Source: Diphasiastrum complanatum
Lineage: Eukaryota; Streptophyta; Lycopodiopsida; Lycopodiales; Lycopodiaceae
Direction of reading: 5' to 3'
Assembly: GCA_029204225.1 (NCBI GenBank)
Contig: CM055100.1
Location: 48,944,877-49,008,876 of the forward strand
DNA: 64,000 nt
The position numbers and the translations under genes are program-made. The notes under the pieces were generated by a model, which searched no databases, was not told the DNA's origin, and was given only the letters and a program-made list of their open reading frames with translations. How positions within the stretch are numbered: the stretch's first letter is position 1; the number at the start of each line of letters is the position of its first letter. Below, piece after piece: positions 54,593-64,000 of this stretch.

Positions 54593-56318
54593 GTATCATC
54601 CCGCCATTTCCAAACACACAGTATATCTGCTTAACAGATTCGTCTCATGCTACATAAAATCTTCGAAAACTTAGCCAACTACCGATCAGTCCGAGGCTCG
54701 GTCGTTCTTGTCTCTCGGCAGCGCAAAAAGCCTTGGCTGGATCGATGCTCGAGTTTCGTCAAATACTCGTTAAAAATAGAAGTTCGTCAGACAATCAAAA
54801 AATAACCTTCGCCATCAGAGCTACAGTATGAATAGTAGTTACTAGTACGACTGCATGTGTCTAAGCCAAACGTCAATAATATATGATGAGTTGGGTGAAC
54901 TGGGCTAGTGGCCGCTAGTCTCTTACTATTTTTATTACTCTTACTTGCAAGTTGCACTCGGCACAGGCATGATGGCCCAAAGACTTGAGAACATGGCTCG
55001 GCCTTACCGTCTTCATGTATTGTGTGAAGTGGATTTGTAAGATCAGTATGTATTGTGTGAAGTGGATTTGTAAGAACGGATCGTATGCTCGAGGAAGGGA
55101 TCACACCAAGAATGGGAATGGGTTTACATGTGAAAAGGCCCTTAGCCATGTGTGAAATTAACGGCTCTACATTTGAATTTTCCTTTACTATTGTGTGCTA
55201 CTTTAATCACTCTACCTATACTTGAGTGCTTGAGTCGTACTTTGACCATCAAGCACTTTAAGAATCACTTTTTTCTCTCCTAACTTTGTCATGTGCCAAA
55301 TCCAAACTAATATTATTTACAATGGAATTAAAACTAGAAGCAAGGAAAGTTACAAAACATTCATGATAGCATATCCATAAGAAGCAAATGACACAAGGAT
55401 CTCCATGGAATCACAACAAAATGGGACAAATGATCACAAAGATATGGAAAAGGGCATGGATTCATGTAGATAAAGCACATGAGATCTTTGATGGTCTTCT
55501 TGTTGGAAAAGACTTCGATGAAGCACCATATTGCTTGTGGGCAACCAATCTGCATGGAATGGACAGAGTGTATCACCGTAATATCCCCTTTTATCTGCTT
55601 CTTCGACATATACCAAACCGGATGTTTATCCAATTCCCTTGCATTCTTGTTTTTATCTTGCCTTCGGCTCTTCTATCATAGCTAGCAATCCATGTTGCTT
55701 GACCAATTTGATAAAGAGAATTATAATCCTTCCATGAGCAGTGGTAGTCAATAATTGTTGTTCTTATATAAATGTTCCATACGAGGTAGTCAACATTAAG
55801 AATGAGGCTCGGTTGTATGCTGAAGCATAACTTTGGGCATATTGTTGACCAAAATATATTTCTTCAAATTTGGACAAATTTCCATACAAATTTGGCCAAC
55901 ACAAATCAACTCCATTGAAAACTGTTACTTGGATATGCCCATCAGAGTTGAATTTTGATTTTGCCAGTTTGGACTTTAAACAACATTTACGTTCAGGGAT
56001 TTGAAAACCATAACTGGACATAAATATGCTTGAAATTATTGATTCGAGAGGACGTATTCCAAGGTTGAACCATGAAATTAACCATTCTACCATTCTGATT
56101 CTCCCACCATAGAAAACCATTGTTGACATTACACAATTGAATATTAATCAGGTTAGAATCCACTAAGCAATGCAAACTTCTCCAAAGAAACTGATGCAAA
56201 TTGATGCCATGTTTTAAATTCAGCTTCCTGTAGAGTGTTGGTTTACTGAGAGAATATTTTCAATCATTATTCACGTCCATTTGTTTTGAATATACATGTG
56301 AATTAGATATTGGTTGTT
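54593..56318. other. RLK upstream region
   Basis: The presumed promoter and 5' UTR of the minus-strand RLK. I see no convincing single TATA box; AT-rich candidates lie near 54768 and 54880 on the minus strand. A 33-bp direct repeat (TGTATTGTGTGAAGTGGATT core) occurs at about 55015 and 55048. Open frames at 55361-56199 have no recognised motif. Confidence 0.45.
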
Positions 56319-56809
56319 TGTTAAAATTGAAAAACAATCCATATTGATTTCTTGGCTTGCTACAAATGTTGAAGTTTGGCCTACATAGAACTCGAGCTAA
56401 GTTTGATAAATGCAACTTGCATATAGTTTGTAGACATAGAATTAGCATGATTATGCTTGTAGAAACTCGTGGCAACTCACATGCATTAATTGTAAGTGAT
56501 CCATAGTGACATGCAAGGCATGCACAAAGTTTAATGGACACATGCATGATGATTTGGACATTTCTAGTTAGAACTAGTACACTTGTAAAAAGTTGGTAGA
56601 ATTTCATGCATGACAAGTGACAAATGTCACATAGACTCTAGATGTCACTTTAGATGTCATTTTGGAATGGATAGATGTGGTTCTACCTCGAGCTACCTCA
56701 ATCTCCATAAATATGTGTAGCTCTCCACACAATCAATGATGAAGAACCAAAGTTTTGTAGCTATCTCATGCCATTTTGGATCTAAGCAAATATTGCTTGT
56801 TATCTCTCT

Positions 56810-56897
<88 letters not shown>

Positions 56898-57124
56898 TTG
56901 AGGCTAATGCTCATACACTGAAATCTTGTACTTTTATTCATTCTTTGATTCATTGCTATTATATTTTGTTGATTAGCATGCTAGATTGTGAATTAGCCAT
57001 TTCTTCTGAACTAGATTTTGTTGATCAATCTAGAATCAGGTTATAGTGCCAATCACAAAGCTTAATTAAGATCAGTCACTCTTGTGGACATTCCCCACAC
57101 GTGTGAATTCTGGAAACTTTGTCA
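56319..57124 (+). repeat. Copia-2 5' LTR, contains (CT)n
   Basis: 806 bp from TGTTAAAATTG to TTTGTCA, directly before the primer site. It carries an 83-bp CT repeat at 56812-56894. Confidence 0.9.
56812..56894. repeat. (CT)n tract in copia-2 5' LTR
   Basis: A perfect CT repeat. The matching position in the 3' LTR is lost because that LTR is truncated just before it. Confidence 0.95.
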
Positions 57125-57136
57125 TGGTATCAGAGC
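57125..57136 (+). promoter_or_regulatory. Copia-2 primer binding site (initiator tRNA-Met)
   Basis: TGGTATCAGAGC directly after the LTR end CA. Confidence 0.92.
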
Positions 57137-57894
57137 CTCATTAAGCTTTGCATGCTAACAACTCTGATTGTACAAGAAACTGAGAGCTAAATCAAGCAAT
57201 AAAGTAGTTTTGCACTTTTTTTAACCTTTCTCTTAAGTGTATTTGGATCAAATCGGACTTGAACTGAATTTTTAGACCTGAATTGAGGTAGTACGAAATT
57301 CTGGAATTCCACACATGTGAAAATCAGAGTTTTTCAATCCCTTTTTTCTCCTTACTTATAGATCCAAAGATAGCAGTGTTATAGCTTGATGGAAAGCATT
57401 TGATCTGTACTTTCCATAAAAATTAAAACCAAATCAATCTGATGTGTCTAGCAAGAGTTATAAGGTCTTAAAGAGGATAGGGATAGGTCCAAAATCAGAG
57501 TGACAACATTTTGATTTGATTCAATTATACTTTGTTCTGAATCCATTGTTTTGAGCATCCAACACAAGAAACTATAGATCAAGACTGAGTTTGAAGTAAT
57601 TAAACACCCTTTGAGCCTCCTAAGTGTCAATAGTGTTTCCTTTTAAAGCATTTCACACATGCCAAAAGTAGGATTCAAACCAGCCAAAGTATCTGAAACC
57701 ACTTTTTGTGTCTGATCTAGATAACTTGTCTTGTGGAATATTTGAGATTCATCTCAAATATAGTTGCAAGTGTTTCACATAGGAAGGTAGTTCAACCTTG
57801 AGAATACCTATAGTGAAAGAGAGCAGCAACTCTAAGTCTGATAGGAACAAGCTCAAACATATCTCAATCCAATAACTAAGAAGTCTTCATTATA
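57137..57894 (+). other. Copia-2 leader
   Basis: About 760 bases with no coding region recognised, between the primer site and the gag ATG. Confidence 0.6.
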
Positions 57895-59193
57895 ATGGCA
57901 TCTCAGGGAGGATATCTTCTAGAAGCTAGTGAAAGACTAAACACTTCTAATTACTCAATTTGGAAGTTAAGAATAGAGTCTGTTTTGATACTCCAGGATG
58001 TTATGGATATTGTGCTTGGTGTTGAGGAGGAGCCTCAAGCACAGGTTGAAATTCCTAAATATAAGAAGAGAGCTAGAATGGCTCTACATTTCATTAAGAT
58101 GAATGTATCTAATGAAATTTTGAGAGAGATAGGACCTTGCACTACAGCCAAAGAAGCTTGGGATGCACTAAAGACCATCTATGAAGCAAAGAATACTTCT
58201 AGAATACTCACTCTTAGGAATCAGATTTTCCAAAGTTTCCAAAGAAGTGAAGAGAGTGCATCTAACTATGTTCTAAGAGTTAAAGATTTACATAGAGAGC
58301 TTTCCTATGTTGGTGTTACCATTAACCAAGTTGAGCTAGTTCAAGTCATACTGAATGGCTTGAGAGATTACTATGATAATCTTGTTCAGTCTTTTGCTAT
58401 TAAGGAGGAGTTACCTAATTTAGAAACTCTCCAAGGAATTCTTATTTCTGAAGAATCTAGACAAAGCTATAAACTCTCCAGGATGAACAAACTTGAACAT
58501 GGTGGAAGTGACAAAGCCCTCTTTGTCAAAGGCAAGCAGAAAGGAAGGAGTAAGAACCAATTCTCTCAAACATACAACAAAGACAAAGCCAAAGATCGAG
58601 ATCAAGATGGTGAAAAGGATGAAACATCTCATCCCTCTAACTCAAAAACCAATAAGAATAAAGTGAAGTGCTTCTTCTGTGGCAAAAAGGGGCACTATGC
58701 CTCTAATTGCTTTAAGAAGAAAAACCAACTCAAGCAAGCTAATCTCTCCAAAGAGATTGAAGATAATTCTGTTGCCAGTGATGGAGAAGGATCACTTATG
58801 GTGTCCAGTTTTTCTTCATCACCTTTCAAGAAAGATGGAGCTTGGTACATAGACAGTGGAGCCTCTTCACATATGTGCTGTTCAAAGGAGTCATTTGACT
58901 CAATCTTATCTTTCAAAGGACTCAAGAGATCTATTTACACAGCTAATGATCATGAGTGTCAAATAGAAGGAATTGGCAACATTCCATTGAAACTTGCTTC
59001 TTCAAAAGTTCTTGCACTTTCTAGTGTTCTTTTCATTCCAAAACTTACAAAGAACTTAATTAGTGTGGGAAAGTTGCTTGATAATGGTTGTGATGTAAAG
59101 TTCAAATCCAATACTTGTTTTATCAAGAGAAAAGATGAGATCCTTGCTGATGGAACTAGATGTGGTGGAATTCTTAAGTTGAATTCTTATTAG
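57895..59193 (+). CDS. Copia-2 gag and protease, 432 aa
   Basis: Gag (UBN2-like) has LNTSNYSIWKLRIESVL, EAWDALKTIYEAKNTSR and ILNGLRDYYDNLVQSFA. Knuckle CFFCGKKGHYASNC near residue 262. Protease has WYIDSGASSHMCCS near 320, then VLFIPKLTKNLISVGKLL. It ends at TAG after LNSY, just before the pre-integrase region, so gag-protease and pol are now split. The reading frame itself is unbroken. Confidence 0.9.
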   Translation: MASQGGYLLEASERLNTSNYSIWKLRIESVLILQDVMDIVLGVEEEPQAQVEIPKYKKRARMALHFIKMNVSNEILREIGPCTTAKEAWDALKTIYEAKNTSRILTLRNQIFQSFQRSEESASNYVLRVKDLHRELSYVGVTINQVELVQVILNGLRDYYDNLVQSFAIKEELPNLETLQGILISEESRQSYKLSRMNKLEHGGSDKALFVKGKQKGRSKNQFSQTYNKDKAKDRDQDGEKDETSHPSNSKTNKNKVKCFFCGKKGHYASNCFKKKNQLKQANLSKEIEDNSVASDGEGSLMVSSFSSSPFKKDGAWYIDSGASSHMCCSKESFDSILSFKGLKRSIYTANDHECQIEGIGNIPLKLASSKVLALSSVLFIPKLTKNLISVGKLLDNGCDVKFKSNTCFIKRKDEILADGTRCGGILKLNSY

Positions 59194-59217
59194 AATGCAA
59201 ACCTTTGTGAAGTTGCT

Positions 59218-60654
59218 TTGTTATCTAAGGAGGAGTTGTGGCATAGAAGGTTGGCACATCCTAACTTTACATCTATGTCTTTTATGGTTAAGATGGAGAA
59301 GACTATTGGTCTTCCAAAATCTCTTTCTAAAGATTTCAAGCCTTGTGAGGCTTGTGCCATTGCAAAGTCACACAGAAAGCCATATCAGAAGTCTTTTATA
59401 AAGACTACTTATCCATTGGAACTCATACATTCAGATGTACATTTCTCCTCTTCTAAAACTATTGGTGGTGCAACATGTTTTGTCACCTTTATTGATGACT
59501 TTACTAGATACACTTGGTTAAATCTGTTTTCTTTAAAGGCTATGGTTTTTTATCACTTCCTTATCTTCAAAGCTTATGTAGAAAAACAGTTTTCTTGCAA
59601 AGTTAAAGCTTTAAGATGCAATGGAGGAGGTGAATATATCTCCAACAAGTTTCATAATTATTGTGAAGGTGAAGGAATAAAGAGAGAATTTTCTTGTGCC
59701 TATTCTCCATCCCAAAATGGAGTAGCTGAGAGAAAAAATAGATCTTTATGTGAATGTGCTAAAGCAATTCGAGTAGCAGCTTCTTTGCCTATTGAATATT
59801 GGGGTGAAGCTATAAATTGTGCAAACTATTTGTGCAATAGATTACCTCACAATGCTCTTGCTAGAAAAACACCTTTTGAAGTCTTGTTTCAGAATAAACC
59901 TAAGGTAGATCACCTTAGAGTTTTTGGTTGTACTTGCTTTGTTAATATGCCCTTGGAAACACGGAAAAGAGATGATCCTAATTCTGTTAAAGGGATCATG
60001 GTTGGATATGCATCCAACAAGAAAGCTTACAGACTCTATGTTCCCTCTACCTCAACTACAATTGAGAGTAGAGATGTGATATTCCATGAAGATCAAAAAT
60101 ACATTCTTGAGAAGGCCGAGTTCAAAGATTCTCACAAAGATACTCCAATCATCACCCTTGAAGATCATCATGGAGAGATGGGGCCGAGATTTGAGGAGGA
60201 GTCACCTCAAATTTTTTCACCAAGGAGATCTCAAAGAGAAAGATCCGAGCCTAGAAGGCTTACCTATGAAGATAGAGGAAAGCAAGTGGAAATCAACTCC
60301 ACTAATTTTGCCTATTTTATTTCTCATGAGGAGCCGAAGGATGTATATGATACTATCAACTCAAAGGAATGGTACCTTGCCATGAAGGAGGAATATGATG
60401 CTTTGATGGCCAATAATACATGGGAGCTTGTGGATCTTCCATCCAACAAGCATACCATTGGTTGCAAATGGGTTTTTCGAGTCAAGTATAGTCAAGATGG
60501 CACAATCACCAAGTACAAGGCTAGGCTTTGTGCTAAAGGCTTTGCTCAAGTATATGGACTTGATTATGAGGAGACCTTTGCCCCAGTTGCAAAGATGATG
60601 TCAATTAGAATCATAATTTCTCTTGCTTGTTTTTTCAGTTGGCAAATTCTTTAA
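59218..60654 (+). pseudogene. Copia-2 integrase and RT start
   Basis: LWHRRLAHPNFTSMSFM (zinc region) and CEACAIAKSHRKPY; integrase core LIHSDVHFSSSKTIGG with the first Asp, then ALRCNGGGEYISNKF, where the second Asp of the usual SDNGGEY motif is Asn, and SPSQNGVAERKNRSL with the Glu. The RT start has WVFRVKYSQDGTITKYKARL and DYEETFAPVAKM. A TAA after FSWQIL cuts it from the rest. The Asp to Asn change should abolish integrase catalysis. Confidence 0.9.
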
Positions 60655-61020
60655 CTAGATGTTTCTAATGCATTTCTAAATGGCTACCTAGAAGAAGAGA
60701 TCTATATGGATCAACCTATTGGGTTCATCCATGATGAAGGAAAAGTTTGCTTGCTCTTCAAAAGTTTATATGGATTAAAGCAAGCTCCAAGGTCATGGTA
60801 TTCTCGACTTAACACCTTCCTTAAGTTACTAGGATTTAATCTTAGAAACTATGATCCTTCCTTATATGTCAAGTTTTTTGATAAAGATATTGTCATCCTT
60901 CTTATTTATGTTGATGATATCATTCTGACAGGAAGTTGTATCAAGTTAGTTGATGAACCAAGATTGCACTTGGAAAAGAGTTCAAGATGCAAGATCTTGG
61001 AAAATTTCACTATATTCTAG
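60655..61020 (+). pseudogene. Copia-2 RT catalytic block
   Basis: [40 protein letters not shown] and ILLIYVDDIILTGSC; YVDD is intact. A frameshift follows at KSSRCKILENF. Confidence 0.9.
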
Positions 61021-61378
61021 GATTAGAGATTGACTTTCTTAAAGATAAAGCTTTTGTACATCAATCTAAATATGCTGGAGCTAAAGATAATTATGGAAGA
61101 AGATATACCTATGATCATGTGTGACAACATTTCAGTTCAAGCCCTTGCCAACAACCCAATATTCCATGCAAGGAGCAAGCATATCGAAGTTGCACATCAC
61201 TTCGTGAGAGAGAAGCTCATTGGAGGTGAAATCAAATTGGAGCACATCAACACATCATCTTGCATTGCTGATATGCTCACCAAACCTTTGAGCAAAAGTT
61301 CCTTCAACAAGCATGAGCCAACCTTGGAGTTATACCAAGATCCATGTTCAAATCAATATAGATCATTTTTAGGAGGAG
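61021..61378 (+). pseudogene. Copia-2 RNase H remnant and polypurine tract
   Basis: A short LGLEIDFLKD piece joins directly to MCDNISVQALANNPIFHARS and KHIEVAHHFVREKL. The body of the RNase H is deleted. AGGAGGAG precedes the 3' LTR. Confidence 0.85.
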
Positions 61379-61876
61379 TGTTAAAATTGAAAAACAATCC
61401 ATATTGATTTCTTGGCTTGCTACAAATTTTGTATCATGCAAGTATGTAGCTCATTAATGCAAAATGTCAAGTTTGGCCTGCATAGAACTCGAGCTACATG
61501 GTTATGTATTATCTAGTTTGTAGACATAGAATTAGCATGATTATGCTTGTAGAAACTCGTGGCAACTCACATGCATTAATTGTAAGTGATCCATAGTGAC
61601 ATGCAAGGCATGCACAAAGTTTAATGGACACATGCATGATGATTTGGACATTTCTTGTTAGAACTAGTACACTTGTAAAAAGTTGGTAGAATTTCATGCA
61701 TGACAAGTGACAAATGTCACATAGACTCTAGATGTCACCTTAGATGTCATTTTGGAATGGATAGATGTGGTTCTACCTCGAGCTACCTCAATCTCCATAA
61801 ATATGTGTAGCTCTCCACACAATCAATGATGAAGAACCAAAGTTTTGTAGCTATCTCATGCCATTTTGGATTTAAA
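61379..61876 (+). repeat. Copia-2 3' LTR, truncated
   Basis: Matches the 5' LTR from TGTTAAAATTG to CCATTTTGGAT. The first 130 bases contain indels, while the last 370 differ at only about two sites. Confidence 0.88.
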
Positions 61877-62125
61877 CAACTCTTGATCATGAGTTAACTC
61901 ATCCAATTGACAATCGACTACATTTAAATTTTGCTCTTCCAACTGACCATTGTGTGCTTTGGCAATATTATTCTCTTGATTAAATTTTGCATCCTGAAAT
62001 AAACTCTAATCTTCTCTATGTTGATACATCCAGTATAATAGAAGTTATATTCCAAATTTTCTAATCAATTATCCACATTAATGGAGTGAATGCCTCCATC
62101 AAAGGTAGGACTAACATGTTTAGAC
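61877..62125. other. Unclassified spacer between copia-2 and copia-3
   Basis: AT-rich; no recognised element. Confidence 0.5.
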
Positions 62126-63108
62126 TGTTGGAAAGAGGTGTAATGAAAAGATAGGTCGAATAGACTCGAATAAAAAGAATTCGAACAACAAGAAAGAAAA
62201 CTTATCATGCGCAACGGAATAAACTATCTTCCTCTTTCTCTATGCATGACTACGTCTATCAATTTCGAACAAAACAATAGTGATAGAAATCACGTTTGAT
62301 CTCATAGTAACTAAATTTGAGATCATTACTACTACAGTGATTACGTAGCCAAATATTAAAGCATTGAATTATCAAAAAAATAATCAATCACGAATACCTA
62401 TAGAAACAGATACATTCTAAGACAAATTTGCACGCAATAAGAAGATAGTATTGATTCAGTATGAAAATGAAATAGATGTAAATGAGTACAACAGGTTTGG
62501 GGATCGAAGCCGCATACTCTAAGCTATCTTTGAGCGAATAAAAATAAGTCTGAATTAAGCACAATGCTGATAAGTAGTAAGCACAATAGCAATCTCTAAT
62601 CAACTCTAAAGAAGTGAGCTAGAATGCTTAGGAGTGTCCAAGCTTGCAGGCTTGAGAGAGAACGCTAACTATTCAATACTTGATGATTGATCTTCATGCT
62701 TCAATGCTCTTGATGTAGGAATATGAACAACTATTTATACTAAGAAATTAGGTCTCCAGATGTGTCGTCCAGTTGGCTATGATGTGTTGGCATCCATCCA
62801 GTTAGGACTTCTCAGAAATTACTTGTTGATGAATTAATGCAAGTCGGTGGCTTTGGTCGTAAATAGTCTATTTGCATATTTAAACGTAAACTATCATGCA
62901 AAAAATACGAAGGTCTTTGCCAACGTCATTTCCTTACATTTGAGACATCTGGCATTTTGTGAAAAAGCCGAAGTGTAAGAAAAATACTGAAATACAAAAA
63001 TTTCAAAAATGTCGACACTGTGAGCCATTTCTGAATAGTTATGCAAACTGTGTAAAAACACGAAAAAATCTACAAGTCTAGTTAAAAGTTGGACAAAGAT
63101 TAAAATGT

Positions 63109-63247
63109 CGATTAGTCGATTAGTAGGAGAATAATCCAACACTCCCCCTTAATCTAAATCCATGAATACCTTGACCTTTAAACTTAGTCGATTAGTAGGA
63201 GAATAATCCAACACTCCCCCTTAATCTAAATCCATGAATGCCTTGAC
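63109..63247. repeat. Tandem 72-bp duplication at copia-3 LTR border
   Basis: CGATTAGTAGGAGAATAATC, CAACACTCCCCCTTAATC and CATGAATRCCTTGACCTTTA occur twice in direct order, so both the LTR start and the polypurine tract are doubled. Confidence 0.9.
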
Positions 63248-63249
63248 CT

Positions 63250-63762
63250 TTAAAATTTTATGTGTGCATCCAAGCTTAATGCTTTGGTAAAAATATCTAC
63301 TGTCATATCTTGCGTTCGACAATACTGCAATTTGACGTCTTTGTCAAGAACCTTGCTTCTGACATAGTGATACTTAATTTCAATGTGCTTACTCCTAGAA
63401 TGAAACCTAGGGTTGGCTGTCAAGACAATGGCACTTTGATTATAACAAAATAATAATGTCGGATCATATTGATTCAGACTGATATCTGAAAGTAAGTTTC
63501 TCAACCAAATTGCTTCCTTTGTAGCTTGTGAGGCTGCGATATACTCTGAATCTATAGAAGATAGAGCTATTGAAGATTGCTTGCGACTGTTCCAAGAAAT
63601 AGGACCATTGATGAGGAAGAATGTAAATCCAGAGGTGGATTTACGAGTGTCTACATCTCTTGCCCAACTTGCATCTGTGTAACCACCGAGTAAATTGAGT
63701 TTGTGGTTTTCGACTATTCCATAACAAACGCAAAAGTCCACAGTAGCTCGAAGATATCTCAT
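63250..63762 (-). pseudogene. Copia-3 RNase H
   Basis: MRYLRATVDFCVCYG, GGYTDASWARDVDTRKSTSG, SSIDSEYIAASQATKEAIWL and FHSRSKHIEIKYHYVRSKVL. Open for 170 codons. The sequence to 64000 continues into RT end (AMICTRPYIAFAVSSLN-like) with stops. CYNQSAI has replaced the usual CDNQSAI, so one carboxylate is lost. Confidence 0.87.
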
Positions 63763-64000
63763 AACTCTGATAAGAGCCTTTCAATGTGTTATACCAGGGT
63801 TAGTCATATACTAATTTAAAGAGCTCACTGCAAAAGCTATGTATGGCCTGGTACATATCATTGCGTACATAAGAGATCCTATTATTGAATAATAAGGATT
63901 TTCACGCATCTGCTCCTTCTCTTTGATTGAGTCGAGGACACTAGTCCTTTGAAAATTTGAGACCTGGTTCCATTGGTGAGAGAACTAAATTGCAATTAAC

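Larger units (their letters stand above)
56319..61876 (+). mobile_element. Copia-2 element upstream of the RLK, 3' LTR truncated
   Basis: Ty1/copia on the plus strand, diverging from the RLK. 5' LTR 56319-57124, primer site 57125-57136, gag-protease 57895-59193, integrase-RT 59218-61020, RNase H end to about 61366, polypurine tract AGGAGGAG (61371-61378), 3' LTR 61379-61876. The 3' LTR stops where the 5' LTR enters its CT-rich part. Stops at 59191 and 60652, a large RNase H deletion and a changed integrase catalytic residue make it non-autonomous. Confidence 0.9.
62126..64000 (-). mobile_element. Copia-3, 3' half, runs out of the window
   Basis: 3' LTR 62126-63141 with terminal TGTTGGA and TCCAACA inverted ends, the polypurine tract TTAAGGGGGAG, then RNase H (63250-63762) and RT end up to the window edge. 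The LTR-polypurine border is duplicated (63109-63247). The same family left the fragment at 554-1010. Confidence 0.85.

Noticed and set aside
55361-56199. Minus-strand frames upstream of the RLK, including a Trp-rich stretch near 56100
   Set aside because: I could not match any of them to a family. Several overlap in different frames and none has clear splice or start context, so no gene is called.

Overview
The window comes from a nuclear genome of a land plant with a large, transposon-filled genome. The signs are spliceosomal GT-AG introns, a plant LRR receptor kinase, Ty1/copia and Ty3/gypsy (chromovirus) elements primed by initiator tRNA-Met, and a decayed copy of a plastid CcdA gene. The LINE reverse transcriptase here does not look like the usual angiosperm L1 type. 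Together with a 30-kb intron this makes me think of a fern, lycophyte or gymnosperm, but the species cannot be fixed from the sequence.

One host gene dominates. A minus-strand LRR receptor-like kinase runs from a signal-peptide exon at 54571 to a stop at 4799, about 49.8 kb. I placed 21 exons by consensus splice sites. The phase is kept at every junction and the joined coding length is 2739 nt (912 residues). The ectodomain resembles the LRR-VIII-1 group (the HPCA1 type), and the kinase keeps all its catalytic residues.

Most of the rest is mobile DNA inside introns or upstream. The intron at 9030-16598 holds gypsy debris and a decayed LINE (LINE A). The 30.5-kb intron at 19282-49834 holds, left to right: a gypsy remnant (19900-21872); a head-to-tail run of LINE copies (LINE B to F, 21922-31685) separated by (CT)n tracts; and a three-level LTR nest. 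In the nest, copia-1 (31686-49516) sits in the (CT)n tail of LINE F. Gypsy-1 (31803-43484) sits in a (GA)n tract of the copia-1 3' LTR. Gypsy-2 (36802-43018) is intact, has a 5-bp target duplication, and sits in the gag of gypsy-1. LTR divergence counted by eye falls in the same order: about 4-5 %, about 2.5 %, then 3 changes in 358 bp. Intron 1 holds a LINE with the geometry of a twin-priming inversion. Upstream of the gene lie copia-2 (56319-61876) and the 3' part of copia-3 (62126 to the window end). A related copia fragment lies at 554-1010.

The most interesting system is the LINE family. Its 3' ends carry a short stem-loop whose paired bases vary between copies while pairing is kept, then AATAAA or a close variant, then a (CT)n tail instead of poly(A). 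New copies begin directly after the (CT)n of the previous one. This suggests a stringent-type LINE that uses or targets CT microsatellites. One copy (LINE D) carries an intron-free fragment of a host plastid CcdA gene.
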